Source of the DNA: Larix kaempferi | Lineage: Eukaryota; Streptophyta; Pinopsida; Pinales; Pinaceae | NCBI GenBank assembly: GCA_027924585.1 | Contig: BSBM01000436.1 | Span: 9,253,001-9,317,000 of the forward strand | Reading direction: 5' to 3' | DNA: 64,000 bases | Shown here: piece after piece, positions 44,100-56,048 of the stretch | How positions within the stretch are numbered: the first letter of the stretch is position 1 | How the letters are laid out: every line of letters starts with the position of its first letter | The notes under the pieces: generated by a model | The model's input: the letters and a program-made list of their open reading frames with translations, nothing else | Told to the model about the DNA's origin: nothing | Databases searched by the model: none | Translations under genes and position numbers: made by a program

Positions 44100-45877
44100 A
44101 TTTCCCTTTGAGATGAATTAACAATAACCCAAACGCTCGTGCAGCTTCCAACTATAACATTGCAGAGGATTTAGCTCAATCCCCTGCTACTATGTCCGCT
44201 CTCGAAATCTTAAAAAATTGTCCCACACAGAGAAAGTTGTTGTTATCTGCCATTGGTGCTATAGACCCTAACGACTCTAACATGATGGCTTTCAACTTAG
44301 AACAAGGTGAACCTCGCCTGCCTTCATCTCTAGCTCTTCAAGTTTCCGTCTCCATTCGCAACCTCGTCGTTCATCGATGCATAATCGATGAAGGGGCCTC
44401 TACCTACGTTATGTCGATCTTCGTATGGCATAAACTTGAATCACCAATGCTATAACCGTCCACTACCACATTGCGAGCTTACGACGGCCATGCAGCTCAA
44501 CCTCAAGGTTTGTTAGTGAACGTACCCATACAACTTGGGGGCAAATTGGTTCTCATAGATATAGAGGTCATCAACGCCCAACTTGATTACAATCTCCTTC
44601 TGGGACGAAGCTACATGTATAAAATGAAAGCTGTCGCTTCTTCAGTTTTTCGCATCATGATGTTGCCCCATGAAGGACGCATAGTCAAAATCGACCAGAT
44701 TACATACTATGATCCAAATGCCCCCGTAACACCAGAAAACGTTCTTCCCATGATCGAACAACCCGTTCTTAGTGCACCAACATCATTCGTCTCATCAGTC
44801 GGACCCGGGATATATTCGGATACTCCCATGACCAGCTCTTTCTCGTCAATCCCACCCCCTCTTCAAGTAACTACAATATCCGATTTATGCACCCTCTCGA
44901 AAAGCGAACAACAACATACTCAGCCAATACCACTAGCACCCATCGTTCCTACTCATATCAGAACAACACCGATTCATACTATCCCATTCTTGTTTCCATT
45001 TTCAGGAGTTGTCAGCTCGCCAGTAATGGCTACACTCAACCTTCCAGGTTTAATAATAGGGTTACCAGTATGGTACTTACCTGCACCAACCCCGCCGCCG
45101 ACTCTGACCGTTGTTTTACAACCAGTACAACCCATGAACATTTCAAACCATCCACTACCTGGCATACCAAACCCCAACAATCACCCACCACCTGGTGTTT
45201 CAAACCCCCAAAACCGATCAACTCCAACAGGGGGCACTACATCAACATCTAGTTATGTCCCCCCTCAATCCTACCACACTGGGGGTAGAGGTCCACAAAC
45301 CTACAACACTGCACCCACAACTCGCACCCCCCCAGTGACTCCCAAATTAGCTAAACATCCCCCAACCCGTGTGCTCCCTAAATGCTCCTTGTGCGACGAT
45401 ATAGGCCATGCTACCCATCTATGTCCACAACTACCGACACTTCAAGAACACATGAATATGTTGGATGACGACACCAACGTTCCAGTTGTCAAACTAGAAC
45501 TACCCCCTCAGCCTCGCAATAAATCACTGCGTAGCAATCACCCTTGTGCAATATGTGGTATTTACGGCCATTACTCACATCATTGCTCCGATCTCCCAGA
45601 TTATAGAGCAGCACTATACGAATTGAATAATGCTGACCTAGAGATATCCCCTCCTCTCATTGAGGAAATTCATCCCCCACCATCTTCCTCCTCAGAAGAT
45701 ATTAACACAATTTACATGGTTTCCAATGGAGACCCCTCTGTCTGGTCGGCCCCTTCCATTGATCCCTCCGACCCACATATTAAACCTTTTCAAATCAAAG
45801 AGGAAACCACATGTCCACAACATGGGGGCAGGCCTGATACCTTGCCTACTCATCATCATTATCATTCTCGTCCATGA
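44100..45877 (+). pseudogene. Tat-2 protease with extra C-terminal zinc knuckles
   Basis: The frame includes NYNIAEDLAQS, MSALEILKNCPTQRK and the protease motif IIDEGASTYVMS (DEG, as in Tat-1), then YNLLLGRSYMY. Stops lie near 44114 (TGA) and at 44453-44455 (TAA). From 44471 it stays open for 468 codons. After protease, instead of RT, come a Pro/Thr-rich linker and two zinc knuckles: CSLCDDIGHATHLC (45383-45424) and CAICGIYGHYSHHC (45545-45586). The second closely resembles the gag knuckle at 43674 and looks like a duplication. Confidence 0.8.
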
Positions 45878-46115
45878 TACTGGGGGCATCCACCCCGTAA
45901 GGGGAATCCCCCATCATCATATCATCACTTCAGCATGCCACCACGGCCCACAGCCTCATGGTACACCCCCCCCTCCAGTAGTTGGTCAATTCCCTGTTGA
46001 TCCCTCTCTAAAACAACATCTACACCGCATTGACACCTCTGAGTTCGGGGGCATAATAGATTACCTCGAATCTGGGATAGAGGGCATAATCAATTATTTT
46101 GACCCTACCCCATAA
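45878..46115 (+). pseudogene. Tat-2 C-terminal tail
   Basis: In another frame, 45660-46115 is open and ends with FGGIIDYLESGIEGIINYFDPTP before TAA. It may be the shifted end of the protease-knuckle frame. No domain is recognised. Confidence 0.4.
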
Positions 46116-48928
46116 CATCTATCTCATCACGTCCATAAGCCCATCGTTCAAACCAACACATATGTGATCCACAATCACAAACCCCATGCACATAGCATGG
46201 GGGCAGGTCATTAACCCTGCTCACTTTTTCACATTTGTGATCTCAACCATTTTTGAGGTCACATATCACTTGTATATTTGATTTGATTTGATACACCTAG
46301 TATTCTTCCTCCGCAGGTCATCATTTCTCCCCACTACTGCATCCTTGGCTTGGTGGGCTCACCTTTATTTGTAGCCATTTTTTAACCTAGTTATTTCCTT
46401 CGACCATTCCGGAGTCCTTATGACCTTTGTTTTTCGCACCATTTGCACCACTGGATTCATATTTCCATGCCCATGATGATGCTTGAGATCATTTCTCGCT
46501 CTCACAAAAAAAAATTCGGGCATTCATTCCATGCCCCACGGCACCTCGATTTGCATGCCACATCGGTTGTTGTCAGTTTATTGGCGATTTTTATACCATC
46601 GGATTCAGTTTTCCGACCTTGTGATGATGCTTGAGATCATTTCTCGCTCTCACCACCATATTTTTCGGGCATTTTTTCACCCACCCCTCGTCACCTCGAT
46701 TTGTGTGTCACATCGGCCGTGGTCCATTTTTTCCGAGTCTTACATCGCCAGATTCAGTTTTCCATGCTTGTGACGATGCTTGAGACCATTTCTCGCTCTC
46801 ACCACCAGATTTTTGGGGCATTTTTCCCATACCCCTCGTTGCCCTGATTTGTGTGCCACATCAGCCATGGTTCATTTTTGACGAGTTTTATATCAACGGA
46901 TTCCATTTTCCGCGCTCGTGACGATGCTTGAGATCATTTCTCGCCCCCACCCCAATAGTTTTTGGGCATTTCTCCAAAATGCCCCTCGTCGCCTCGATTT
47001 TCCTGCCACATCGGCCGTGATCCATTTTTGACGATCTTTATGTTGCCGGATTTAGTTTTCCGTGCTCGTGACGATGCTTGAGATCATCCCTCGCTCTCAC
47101 CAATACCTTTTTGTTCGGTATAATTTTATCCCTTTTTCGGGCCGAGCAATTCCTTTACGAAAAAGGCACTTAGGGAGTTTCTGTTAAGCTCTTTTCTGAC
47201 TCCTAAAACAATGAAAAGATCACCGAGCAACCTTCCTTCCTTTCATGCTCACTAAAATTATTTGAAAGGGAGTCTACCTGGTATAATTTTACCCCTTTTT
47301 CGGACCTTGTAGACTACTTACGAAAAAGGAATATTCTAGTCACATTGGCTAGAAGAGTTCTCCATTTGGATCATTTTATGCTTTTTCGGGCCTTGGAGAA
47401 TAACTTATGAAAAATAACACCAATGGAGTCTACTTATCACTTTCAGACTCTCTAAAATTGAAAGCAACCACGAGCAATCACCGTCTTGGGCTAATATAAA
47501 TCCACAGGACGGTACTCCACCACCACTGTAGAGTCTTCTTATCGTTTTCAGACTCCTTAAAAATGAAAGCACTTACGAGCATGAACAGTCCTGGGCTCGC
47601 ACAAATCCATAGGATAGTACCATTTCAAAGCACACTTTTATCCCTTCTTGGAGCTCATTAAAACTACGAACAAGGACCCAATGGTGCTTCTCGGTGCCAC
47701 AACAGATCATGTCTACCCATACGACAGCTTCCCCATTTTGGTCACCTTTGTTCAGAGTATTCTACAGTGTGTCACCCCGATACTCCCCCTATAGTGTCCA
47801 TCAGTTGGAACCCCCCCAGAGTCACTCCAGTCTACATTTCATACCCTTGATCCCTCAAAGCTATGATCCCCACACCTACAAGTCAGTTTCCTACGTTGCC
47901 AGGTCAACCATGTCATCATGCTCTGAACAAAGGAGGTTTGAGTCCACCCACTCTATGACCCCAGTTATTCCCCATCCCCATAGTATATCAGTCCTACCAT
48001 CAGTACTATCACACATCAGTTGTACACCTCGCGCTCCTGTCAAGGAAACATCATCACCTTGGTAGTTTTCGGTCTCCCTCTGTTGATGCCAACCAAATCT
48101 ATTCCAGAGGATAGACTCAGAGGTCCCTGTACCTTGGACTTATCACCATTAGTGGTGAGTTCCTACGAATCATTTTGAAAGGAGTCCTCAGTGCCTCTCT
48201 AAATGATTGTTTCTCACATGCTCGACTTCAAAACCTTGATCACATCGTTGAGACTCGTACAGGGTATCGGTCCTTTCAGTTATTTGTTGAAGACCCCGGA
48301 TATCATCTGACTCTACCACATATGTGAGTCTAATTAAGGATACAACCAATTACATTTTCCTATGGATATTCGAGCTGCGTTTACCGACAGTTTTCAGATG
48401 TACCCCACTTTTGTACTCCCTTGAGTATTCAGTTACATATAACTCCTCAGAGTTGACTCACAGTTATTCAGTCCCTACAGATGTTGGACACCTTCAGTTT
48501 CAGTAGTTCATCAACCCTTCTAATACCTTAGTCATAACGGTTGTTGCCTTTTTTTTTCCCAGTGTATCAGTTCTTCAAATCCGCCATGATATGACCATGA
48601 GTATGTCCCAGCACCATGTCCCCTCTAGACCTTTATGATGTACCAACAGATTTTTATGTATTTTTTCAGGTCCCCCTTTGTGGGCCTATTTGTTATGTAT
48701 ATGTCTTGATACGAGCATGAGTATGCCCGCCTCGTCAATCATGATAGATTATTCCTCATTCATTTTGAGGCCATGTAATATTTTTTGTTTTTTGCAGCTT
48801 CTAAGGAGCCACTGTTCCAATCTCCAAATGGTCTCTTCTCTTCTCCAAACCCCAGGAAAAATACAAAATAACTATGATGTCTATCCGCCATACGATGAGC
48901 TCCTGCCCTCACACATCAGGGGGCAATC
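46116..48928 (+). other. Tat-2 3' region with 148-150 bp tandem repeats
   Basis: There is no RT, integrase or other gene. At about 46470-47105 a unit of 148-150 bp recurs: GCTTGAGATC (or GACC) at 46481, 46629, 46778, 46926 and 47076. It includes CCTCGATTTG and CCACATCGGCCGTGGTCC blocks. From 47100 to about 47700 the sequence consists of short blocks around CCTTTTTCGG, the reverse complement of the theme at 2690-3200 of Tat-1. The rest (47700-48917) is open only for short frames. A polypurine tract (GGGGGGCAATC) ends at 48928. Confidence 0.65.
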
Positions 48929-49655
48929 TGTTAACACCCAAAAAGTGCTCACTATCTCATTCCCTTACTCACATGACCCATTTGTCCACTTTTCCACCAT
49001 TTGAGCCTCTAAAACCATCAAAAGGTCACCAGAAGACCACAATACACCTTTTTTCCCCTCAAAATATATATTTTTCCTCAAAAAACACAGAAAACCCTAA
49101 AAAGGGTCCAAAATTCCCAAAAAATATTAAAAGGGAATAAAAATATAAAAAATATTCAAAAAAGGAAAAAGAGGGAAAAAGAGACCTAAACCATGTTGGT
49201 TAATACCATTGGTTTCCTCAAAACCATAATGGTATTCCCCATCACCAAAAACTATAAAAAGGTGATAGGGGCTCCTCATTTTCCATCCACATTTCATCCC
49301 ATCCTTACGCTGCCAAATTCCTTTTGAGAGCCATTGCCTCCCATTGAGAGTTTGAAGAATCCCCATTTCAACATCTTGGAGAAGAGACCATTGGAGCTTG
49401 GAGCACCTCAACCTTGGAGCTGCTCAACACCAAACATCCTCACCTTTGAGGTAATACAAAAAATCTATAATTTTTTCTCTTGTTCTTCCATAGATCTATC
49501 TGCTTATTGTTCTTAATTTTGTTCTTGTTTATTTGCACATGTTTATGTTAATGTTAGATTAAATTTATAATTGTTATTTTCTTTTCATTGAAACTGCTAT
49601 TACTTTGTTAATAGGTGCATCTCTTGCACATGCTTGGTTGAAAAACCAAGCAACA
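48929..49655 (+). repeat. Tat-2 3' LTR
   Basis: 727 bp matching 39283-40010. Its TATA is at 49253-49260. It is followed by GGTTC, where the Copia-out RT sequence resumes. Confidence 0.95.
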
Positions 49656-49660
49656 GGTTC

Positions 49661-50200
49661 GAATCTGCTTTACTCTTGGTAAAGCCCAAACTGGATAGAA
49701 AACTGTCCATCCTACCATACCAAGTCCTAGGAGCTTGCTTCAAGCCATACAAGGCTTTCTTCAATCTGCACACATATGACACCCTGTCATGTGTCTCAAA
49801 ACCAAGTGGCTGCTCCACATACACTTCCTCTTTGACTACACCATTGAAGAAAGCTATCTTGACATCCATCTGGTGTATCTTCCATTTCATCACTGCAGCC
49901 AGAGCAAGTACTGTTCTGATTGAAGTGTATCTGGATACAGGAGAAAAAGTCTCTTCATAGTCTATTCCCTCTTTCTGAGAGAAGCCACGAGCTACAAACC
50001 TTGCTTTGTATTTCTCCATGCTACCATTTGCAGAATGCTTGATCTCATAGATCCATTTGGAAGTCACAACAAACTTCCCTTCAGTTCTTGGGACCACATC
50101 CCAAACATGATCGATTGGTACTTCTCGATCATGGCATCCTTTTACTGTATCACGTATCCTGGGAACTTCAGATTCTTCAAAATATTCAATAGATAGTTTG
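49661..50200 (-). pseudogene. Copia-out RT N-terminal part
   Basis: The frame 49600-50097 encodes typical copia RT: TSKWIYEIKH, ARFVARGFSQKEGIDYEETF, SPVSRYTSIRTVLALAA, QMDVKIAFFNGVVKEEVYVE, and LKKALYGLKQAPRTWY. It then continues as SLGFTKSKADSNL to the Tat-2 insertion site. This portion is essentially undamaged apart from the insertion. No integrase or gag sequence precedes it. Confidence 0.9.
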
Positions 50201-52900
50201 AACTTCGTCGCTGGAACAAATGTTGTAGTCCTTCTTTTGTAGGTGATGGTATACGATCTTTACTACAAAAGAAGTTAAATTGCATGATTAGAAACATCTC
50301 ATAGTTTTCAGAACAAATTCTTACACATAAAGAAATATGTCATACAGTCATGCAATTATTTTAGCCAATGCTTCAATACACCATTTATCCATATCCCGTA
50401 ACTTCCTAGATGCCTTCCAATCTCTACCAGAACATTGTTAAGAGTGTGCACAACTCCCAACATGTCAGTAAATAGGTTTCATTCTAGATAAGTAGAAATG
50501 GAATGTTGTACAGTGCCATAGGCCACTTACCCATCACATGCATATTAGTAGTATATTGTTCATTAATGCAATTATTCTAATATGCATAATACACACCCTA
50601 AGTCTAGAAACATAAGCATATACATCATTGAGCAATATTATTTAAACAAACAAGTATGCAATAAATGATAATTAAAATACTTATCTTTGTTTGGTTGTAG
50701 GGTGGACTCCCTCTCAATATTTGCTTCCTTGCAGGAACTACTGGAGTGTGCTCCCTCTTGATCTTTTCTTCCTAGATTACCTATCTTTGAACTTATATCC
50801 ATCCTCGATCACTATGCATACTTACTAGTATCATCATTGTGTTATCCTCAAGATATCATACATAATCATACATTCATTAGTGTAATCTTAATACTATCAA
50901 AACACAATAATCTTAAACATGTATGGTCAAGATTGTTTCATACACAGATAATTTATCATAATTCTTTTACTCATGCATATTCCTATTTGACCATAGGACT
51001 TTTCTGGTTAGTCATATCATCAATCAAAATAAGAAGCATAATATGCCTAAACCCCTGATAAATTTCTAACTTCATAAATAATCATTATCAATCATGCCAT
51101 GTATACTTATATAAGAGATCCTAACACAAGGTAGGATTCTAACTTGATATAGGAAAAACATACCTGGATTAGCATGCTAGCTAGTTATGTCTAACATACC
51201 CGCATAATGTCTTCTTGTTCTCTTCAATGACTTGTGCTAGTAACCTGCATATCTCATAGGTTAACCATTATAGAACCAAGTTATACATACCTCGTAAGTA
51301 GATCTTCTATTTGATCCATGACAATGGATGAATCTTTGTCTTCATGTCACCATGGTCATATGTTCTTGAACTAGAACATGATTTTTCTTTTTTGATGTAC
51401 CTTTCATGTTAGTGGACAACATCAACCTCATACAACACCACAATTCATTAGTACAATCATAAGTGTCAAAACCCTAATCAATGAATATCTTCTATCATGC
51501 GTTCATATTTTTATTAAGGTGATACAACAAGTCTAAAATTAATTAAGATTGTACTAATCTTAATGAAGACAAACATATCATAAAATTGATCATGAACAGA
51601 TTTCGAAACATACCTGTAAGTCATACCTATCGAGTTTGCTTGTAATCCTGTTATGTAAGGCCTTAGCCTCATCTCCCTCTGAAACTGGAACTTCTTCACT
51701 TATGCAGGTGACCAATCAATTCTCTTCTAGGATTAACCCAATCCACTTGATTTGCAGAACTGGATTTGAAGCTGGATTAGGGTTTGTCAGGGAAACCCTA
51801 AAAATTCAAACTTTGAATTTCAAACTTTTGAAAGGATAGAAAGATGTTCCTTGAAGAGCTGATCAACCTGGTATACTCAGAATTTGAAAACTGCAAAGTT
51901 TCACCCCTCAAATTTGCTTTTCAATCTTTCGGATTCACTAGGGAGGCCCCTGAATTAGGGTTTGAGTTTCCCGGAGCTTCACCCAACCAAATAGTTTGAT
52001 ACAAATCTCTAAACTTTGATTTTTCCAAGGAGCTTCCAGCTATGGTCACAGATTTCAAAAATTCCCATTTTTGCAGAAACCCTAATTTTTCACCTTTTCG
52101 ATCAAAGTCCCGAACTAGGGTTTGATCAAGCTCGGCCTTCTTCCCAACCAAAAAATTCAATCTTGGTCTCTAAATTTCTATTTTGATGAGGAGAATCCAT
52201 CCTTGGTCTCCGATACAAAAAATTCCAACATTCTCCGAAACCCTAAATTCCTGGAACCATGAATGAAGGTGCTCAAAAAATAATTATGTTTTGACAGAAA
52301 TATGCACCTGCTTGTTTCTTGTGTAACTCTGAAATTTCATATCTACAGGGTCTAAAAATTCTTCCTGTGGTATCCTGGCATGTTATCTTTCCAACCCCAT
52401 AAGTATGACCTCAAATGGATTCTCTGAGAGAGAGTTATGCCAAGTGTCGCAACGTGACCTGTTTATGGGATAAAACAGGAGAGCGAACTTGTACGAAGTG
52501 CCACATGTCACTGGTTCAATTTCAGCCTCTGAAAATTGTACTTGTGAAAGAACAGTCAGTTCCCTACCTTCCACTTTTTAGCAAATTGAATTTGGATCTT
52601 CCTAGCCCAAGTTGTGACCTTTTTTCCTAGGTCACCTATTTATGACTGAGATCTAGAAGAGGCAGAAACCCTATATTGTACAGATCATAAATCTGAAAGT
52701 ACAACAAATTAGAGGCTCTCCTTCGGACAAAAGGTACATGGGGATCTTATATTTGACCTGTAATATTTCCAGATCCTGAAACTTTTCCAAAATGAATTTA
52801 TAGTGAAAGTTCTACGATGACTGGTTTTTGCTATATCAAGCCCTAGCTTCGCAAGTGCAACAAGTGTCATAAATGCCATACCATGCCTTCTTTCAAGCTA
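50201..52900 (-). other. Copia-out non-coding leader
   Basis: About 2.7 kb with no recognisable coding sequence, homologous along its length to 31761-34680 of Copia-in (for example AGTTAAATTGCATGATTAG near 50275 and 31813). It occupies the place of gag, protease and integrase. Loosely repeated blocks containing CCGAACTAGGGT lie at about 51930-52260. Confidence 0.65.
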
Positions 52901-52912
52901 GCTCTGATACCA
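52901..52912 (-). promoter_or_regulatory. Copia-out primer binding site
   Basis: TGGTATCAGAGC on the minus strand, adjacent to the LTR end, complements initiator Met tRNA. It is identical to the Copia-in PBS. Confidence 0.93.
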
Positions 52913-53504
52913 TGTTAGATTTTCAGAATTTAATTCAATATGATCTAGGATATTAACTGAGAGAACAACATGTACAGCATATCAATCATGGACATAATAA
53001 TGCAAGCACACAAGAGACACAAAGTTTCACCGGGGAAAACCAAGAAGGTGAAAAACCCCGCAACTTCCTCAGAGATAGATAGAGCAATGATACAAACCAA
53101 TCATAAGAGATAGTATTCTCCTAGAAACTACCCCTCCTTCCTCACATGTGCGCCACTCTCCAATGAGTGTGTGAGTGAATAATAGAATGGTCAAATAGAG
53201 TGCCTCCCGCACTCTATTTATACTTGACCTGACTTGCCTAATAACCTTTACTAGGTCAGCCTTAACTTAACCACATAACATAATGATGACAGGGCCGACA
53301 CCCAATAGGGTGGTCTAATAACCCTTTAACCCACATGAATTATACAGGGCCGACCCCAACAAGGTGGTTTAATAACCCATCAAGTATAAGTTACGACACT
53401 TACAATATAAATGACAACACTTCCGTATAGAGGAATAATAACATCTCTATAGGAATACAATATACATATGTGAAATACATTCTGAAGTTACAAATACATC
53501 AACA
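52913..53504 (-). repeat. Copia-out 5' LTR
   Basis: 592 bp, uninterrupted, from TGTTAGATTTTC to ATCAACA. A comparison with 27888-28141 plus 35304-35651 shows small indels and several substitutions, so it is older than Copia-in. Confidence 0.93.
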
Positions 53505-54773
53505 CTACTACCATTCACTAGCTTGGGTAGCATTTCTCCATCTATATGTTGCAGTTGTACTGCACCTCCTGAAGTAATAGAATTAATGACATATGGACCT
53601 AGCTAATGCATCTATAATTTACCTGTATGCTTCATGAAATTGCTGTCATACAACAGCACCAAGTCACCATGCTGAAATAGCTTGTTTTTAATATGGCGAT
53701 CTTTCCAAGCTTTTTGTCGATCCTTCTCTACGCGTTGGTGAAAACCTGTGACAAAGCGGTCTTCCTCAAGCTGTACCAACTGCTCCAATCGTTCTTCTAA
53801 TGCTGCTTCATCATTCATGCATGTCACTACCGCTATGCGCAGACTCAAAACAATGTACTCCATAGGCATGACTGCCTCTTTACCATACACCAATTTGAAG
53901 GATGTCTGTCCCGTCAATCTTTTACAAGTGGTGCGATATGCCCACAAGACTGTTGGAATCTTCAAATCCCAGTGATCATGTTTCATGTTACACACCTTTG
54001 TAATCGCATGCTCCAACACTTTGTTGAATGCCTCCACTATGCCATTTTATTGCGGATGATACAGGGTACTCTTCTTATGCTGTATCTGAAGCTGTTCTAT
54101 CAATGCACTAACTGTGTGATTGATGAAGTGACTCCCCTTGTCACTCATCAATATCTTCGGTCATCCAAACCGAGTAACAATATTGTCAAACAAGAATCAC
54201 GATGTTGTCGCAATGGTGCAATTTATGATAGGTGCCGCCTTCACCCACCTTGTTAAATAATTTGTCGCTGTAATTATGTACTATGCACCAGTTCTTTTCC
54301 CAAGTGGGTTAATTGGTCACACGAAATCCACAACCCATTTATCGAATGACTGCAATGTCACTTGAGGTACTAGTGGTCTCATCCCTTCTGGACGGTTTTC
54401 CAGTTCTTTGACAGACGTTGCAAGATCGTACATAATCTGTCGCATCATTATGAAGAGTGGGCCACCAAATCCCTTGGTGAAGCACGTTCCTAGCAGTAGC
54501 ACGACCGCCATAGTGTCCACTAGCAACTCCCACATGTGCCTCCATGAATATCTGCCCTTGTTCACGAGGTAGGACACGTCGCCTCAAGAGCTCATGCAGT
54601 TCTAGTTTATAAAGTTCTCCAGCAATCAACTGGAAATATGTGGCCTTAACCACCAACTGCTTCTTCTGACTTGTGGTAAACTCCCCTGGTGCAGTTCTAG
54701 TTGCCAAGAACTGAATTACTTCTTCATAGTAGTCGTCAGCCATCTCAACTCTGAATAGTTGTGCATCTAGCAA
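53505..54773 (-). pseudogene. Gy-A integrase
   Basis: The zinc-binding part (HVGVASGHYGG...CNVCQRTGK) lies at 54339-54773. Core residues are seen as VVDFV (D), SDKGSHF (D) and GIVEAFNK (E). The C-terminal region continues in 53612-54037 ([29 protein letters not shown]) and up to KLVNG at 53510, then resumes at 27882 beyond Copia-out. Several stops and frame changes between 54340 and 54040 make it inactive. Confidence 0.85.
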
Positions 54774-54812
54774 CCCATCTTCAATGTTGGTCGGTTCCTC
54801 ATCTGTCTTAAT

Positions 54813-55217
54813 TCATGATAAATGGTATGGCTCTGCATTCAAGCGATCAGGATTCACAATTACCTTAAAGTCCAATTCCTGAAAGAGAAGTAGCCAACAG
54901 CATATCTTCCCCCCCAACACAGGCTTATTAACCAGATATTTCAAAGCATAATTGTTTGTGAACATTTTGAAATGACCCCCCAATAGGTAATGCCTAAAAT
55001 TTTGTAGCGCATATACCATAGCCAGACCTTCCCTCTCCGTAGTCGTATAATTTTTCTCTATAGATGACAGCTTCCGACTCGCGAAAGCAATCAGGTGGTC
55101 AAGATCTCCTTCTCCTGGTTGTGGGAGCACCACGCCCAGTGCAATTGACGATGCATCCACATGGACATGGAATTCCTTGCTCCAATTAGGAAATAGTAGG
55201 ATTGGTGCAAAAGCCAT
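54813..55217 (-). pseudogene. Gy-A RNase H
   Basis: 134 open residues with HVHVDASSIALG, HLIAFASRKLSS, YTTTEREGLAMVYAL, NFRHYLLGGHFK and KYLVNKPVLGGK. The first two acidic catalytic residues (VDAS and TERE) are present. The third expected Asp is replaced (TNNYALKY, where TDHSALKY is usual). It follows RT and precedes integrase, the normal gypsy order. It has no second RNase H like that of Tat-1. Confidence 0.85.
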
Positions 55218-55250
55218 CTTATCCTTTAGTGTATCAAAACTTACTTGACA

Positions 55251-55991
55251 TTATGGAATCCATAAGGATATCGCATCCTTTTTTAACAATTTCTCCATAG
55301 GAGCTGTGATTGCAGCATAACCACGAATAAACTTGCGGTAGTACTCCATGTGCACCAGTGTCGCTCTCAACTGCTTTACATTTGTAGGTGGTGTCAAGCT
55401 CAAAATCAATGCAATATTTGCTGGGTAAACCAATAGTCCTTGCTTGCAAACATTGTGACCCAACAACATCCCAAATGGTGCATAGAAAATACACTTCTTC
55501 AAGTTCAGCGTGATCTGATGCTGTCTACATCGCTCCAGCATCAGTCGCAGGTTTTCCAGATGGTCGCAGATCAATCCATAAACTGTCCAGTCAGCCATAA
55601 AGACTTGCAGAAAATTCTGAATAAAATATATAAATGCAGCGACAACAACCCAGGAGAATATCGCAGGGGCATTCTTTAGCCCAAATGGCATCACGGTGTA
55701 CTAGAAACAACCACATTCAGTCACAAACATTGTCTTGTGGAGATCCTATTTTGCGATCCTGATCTGGTGATAGCCAGAAAAACCATCTGTGAAGGAATAC
55801 ATTTCTTGACCGCCCACTCCTTCAAGTAACTCATCAGTTAATGGCATCGGAAATGGATGATGCATACACACATCATTCAACTTCCTCGGGTCCACACAAA
55901 TCCAAACCTCACCTATCTTCTTATCTTGAACCACCATGGGACTAATCCATTCTGATTCTTCGACCGACTCAATTATTCCAGCATCCAACAT
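55251..55991 (-). pseudogene. Gy-A reverse transcriptase
   Basis: The N-terminal fingers and palm (VEESEWISPMVV, DPRKLNDVC, YSFTDGFSGYHQI) lie at 55746-55991. The second part, MPFGLKNAPAIFS, at 55251-55694 is in another frame. The catalytic pair, usually two Asp, reads FMADWTVYG, so the first Asp is Ala. The palm and thumb continue through CIFYAPFGMLLGH and YYRKFIRGYAAIT. Loss of the active-site Asp plus the frameshift makes this copy non-functional. Confidence 0.85.
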
Positions 55992-56048
55992 TCTGTCAAG
56001 TTCAGTCTTGACCCTTTCTTTGTGTCGCAGATTCAGGCGATATGGTCG

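Larger units (their letters stand above)
39283..49655 (+). mobile_element. Tat-2: non-autonomous gag-protease gypsy element, plus strand
   Basis: This 10.4 kb element is inserted in Copia-out RT. LTRs are at 39283-40010 and 48929-49655 (about 17 differences by eye), with a PBS identical to that of Tat-1 and a similar PPT. Flanking 5-mers are GGTTG and GGTTC (39278-39282 and 49656-49660), a duplication with one change. It encodes gag and protease related to Tat-1. It has no RT, RNase H or integrase on either strand. It fits the class of LTR elements that keep gag only. A Tat-1-like element could supply the missing enzymes. Confidence 0.9.
27888..53504 (-). mobile_element. Copia-out: non-autonomous Ty1/copia element with nested insertions
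   Basis: This minus-strand copia element is inserted in the Gy-A integrase. Its 5' LTR is 52913-53504. Its 3' LTR is split into 27888-28141 and 35304-35651 by Copia-in. Its internal part is split by a solo LTR (38013-38952) and Tat-2 (39283-49655). Once these are removed it is roughly 7.1 kb. Pol remnants cover RT and RNase H only. Gag, protease and integrase are absent and replaced by a 2.7 kb non-coding leader shared with Copia-in. Confidence 0.9.
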
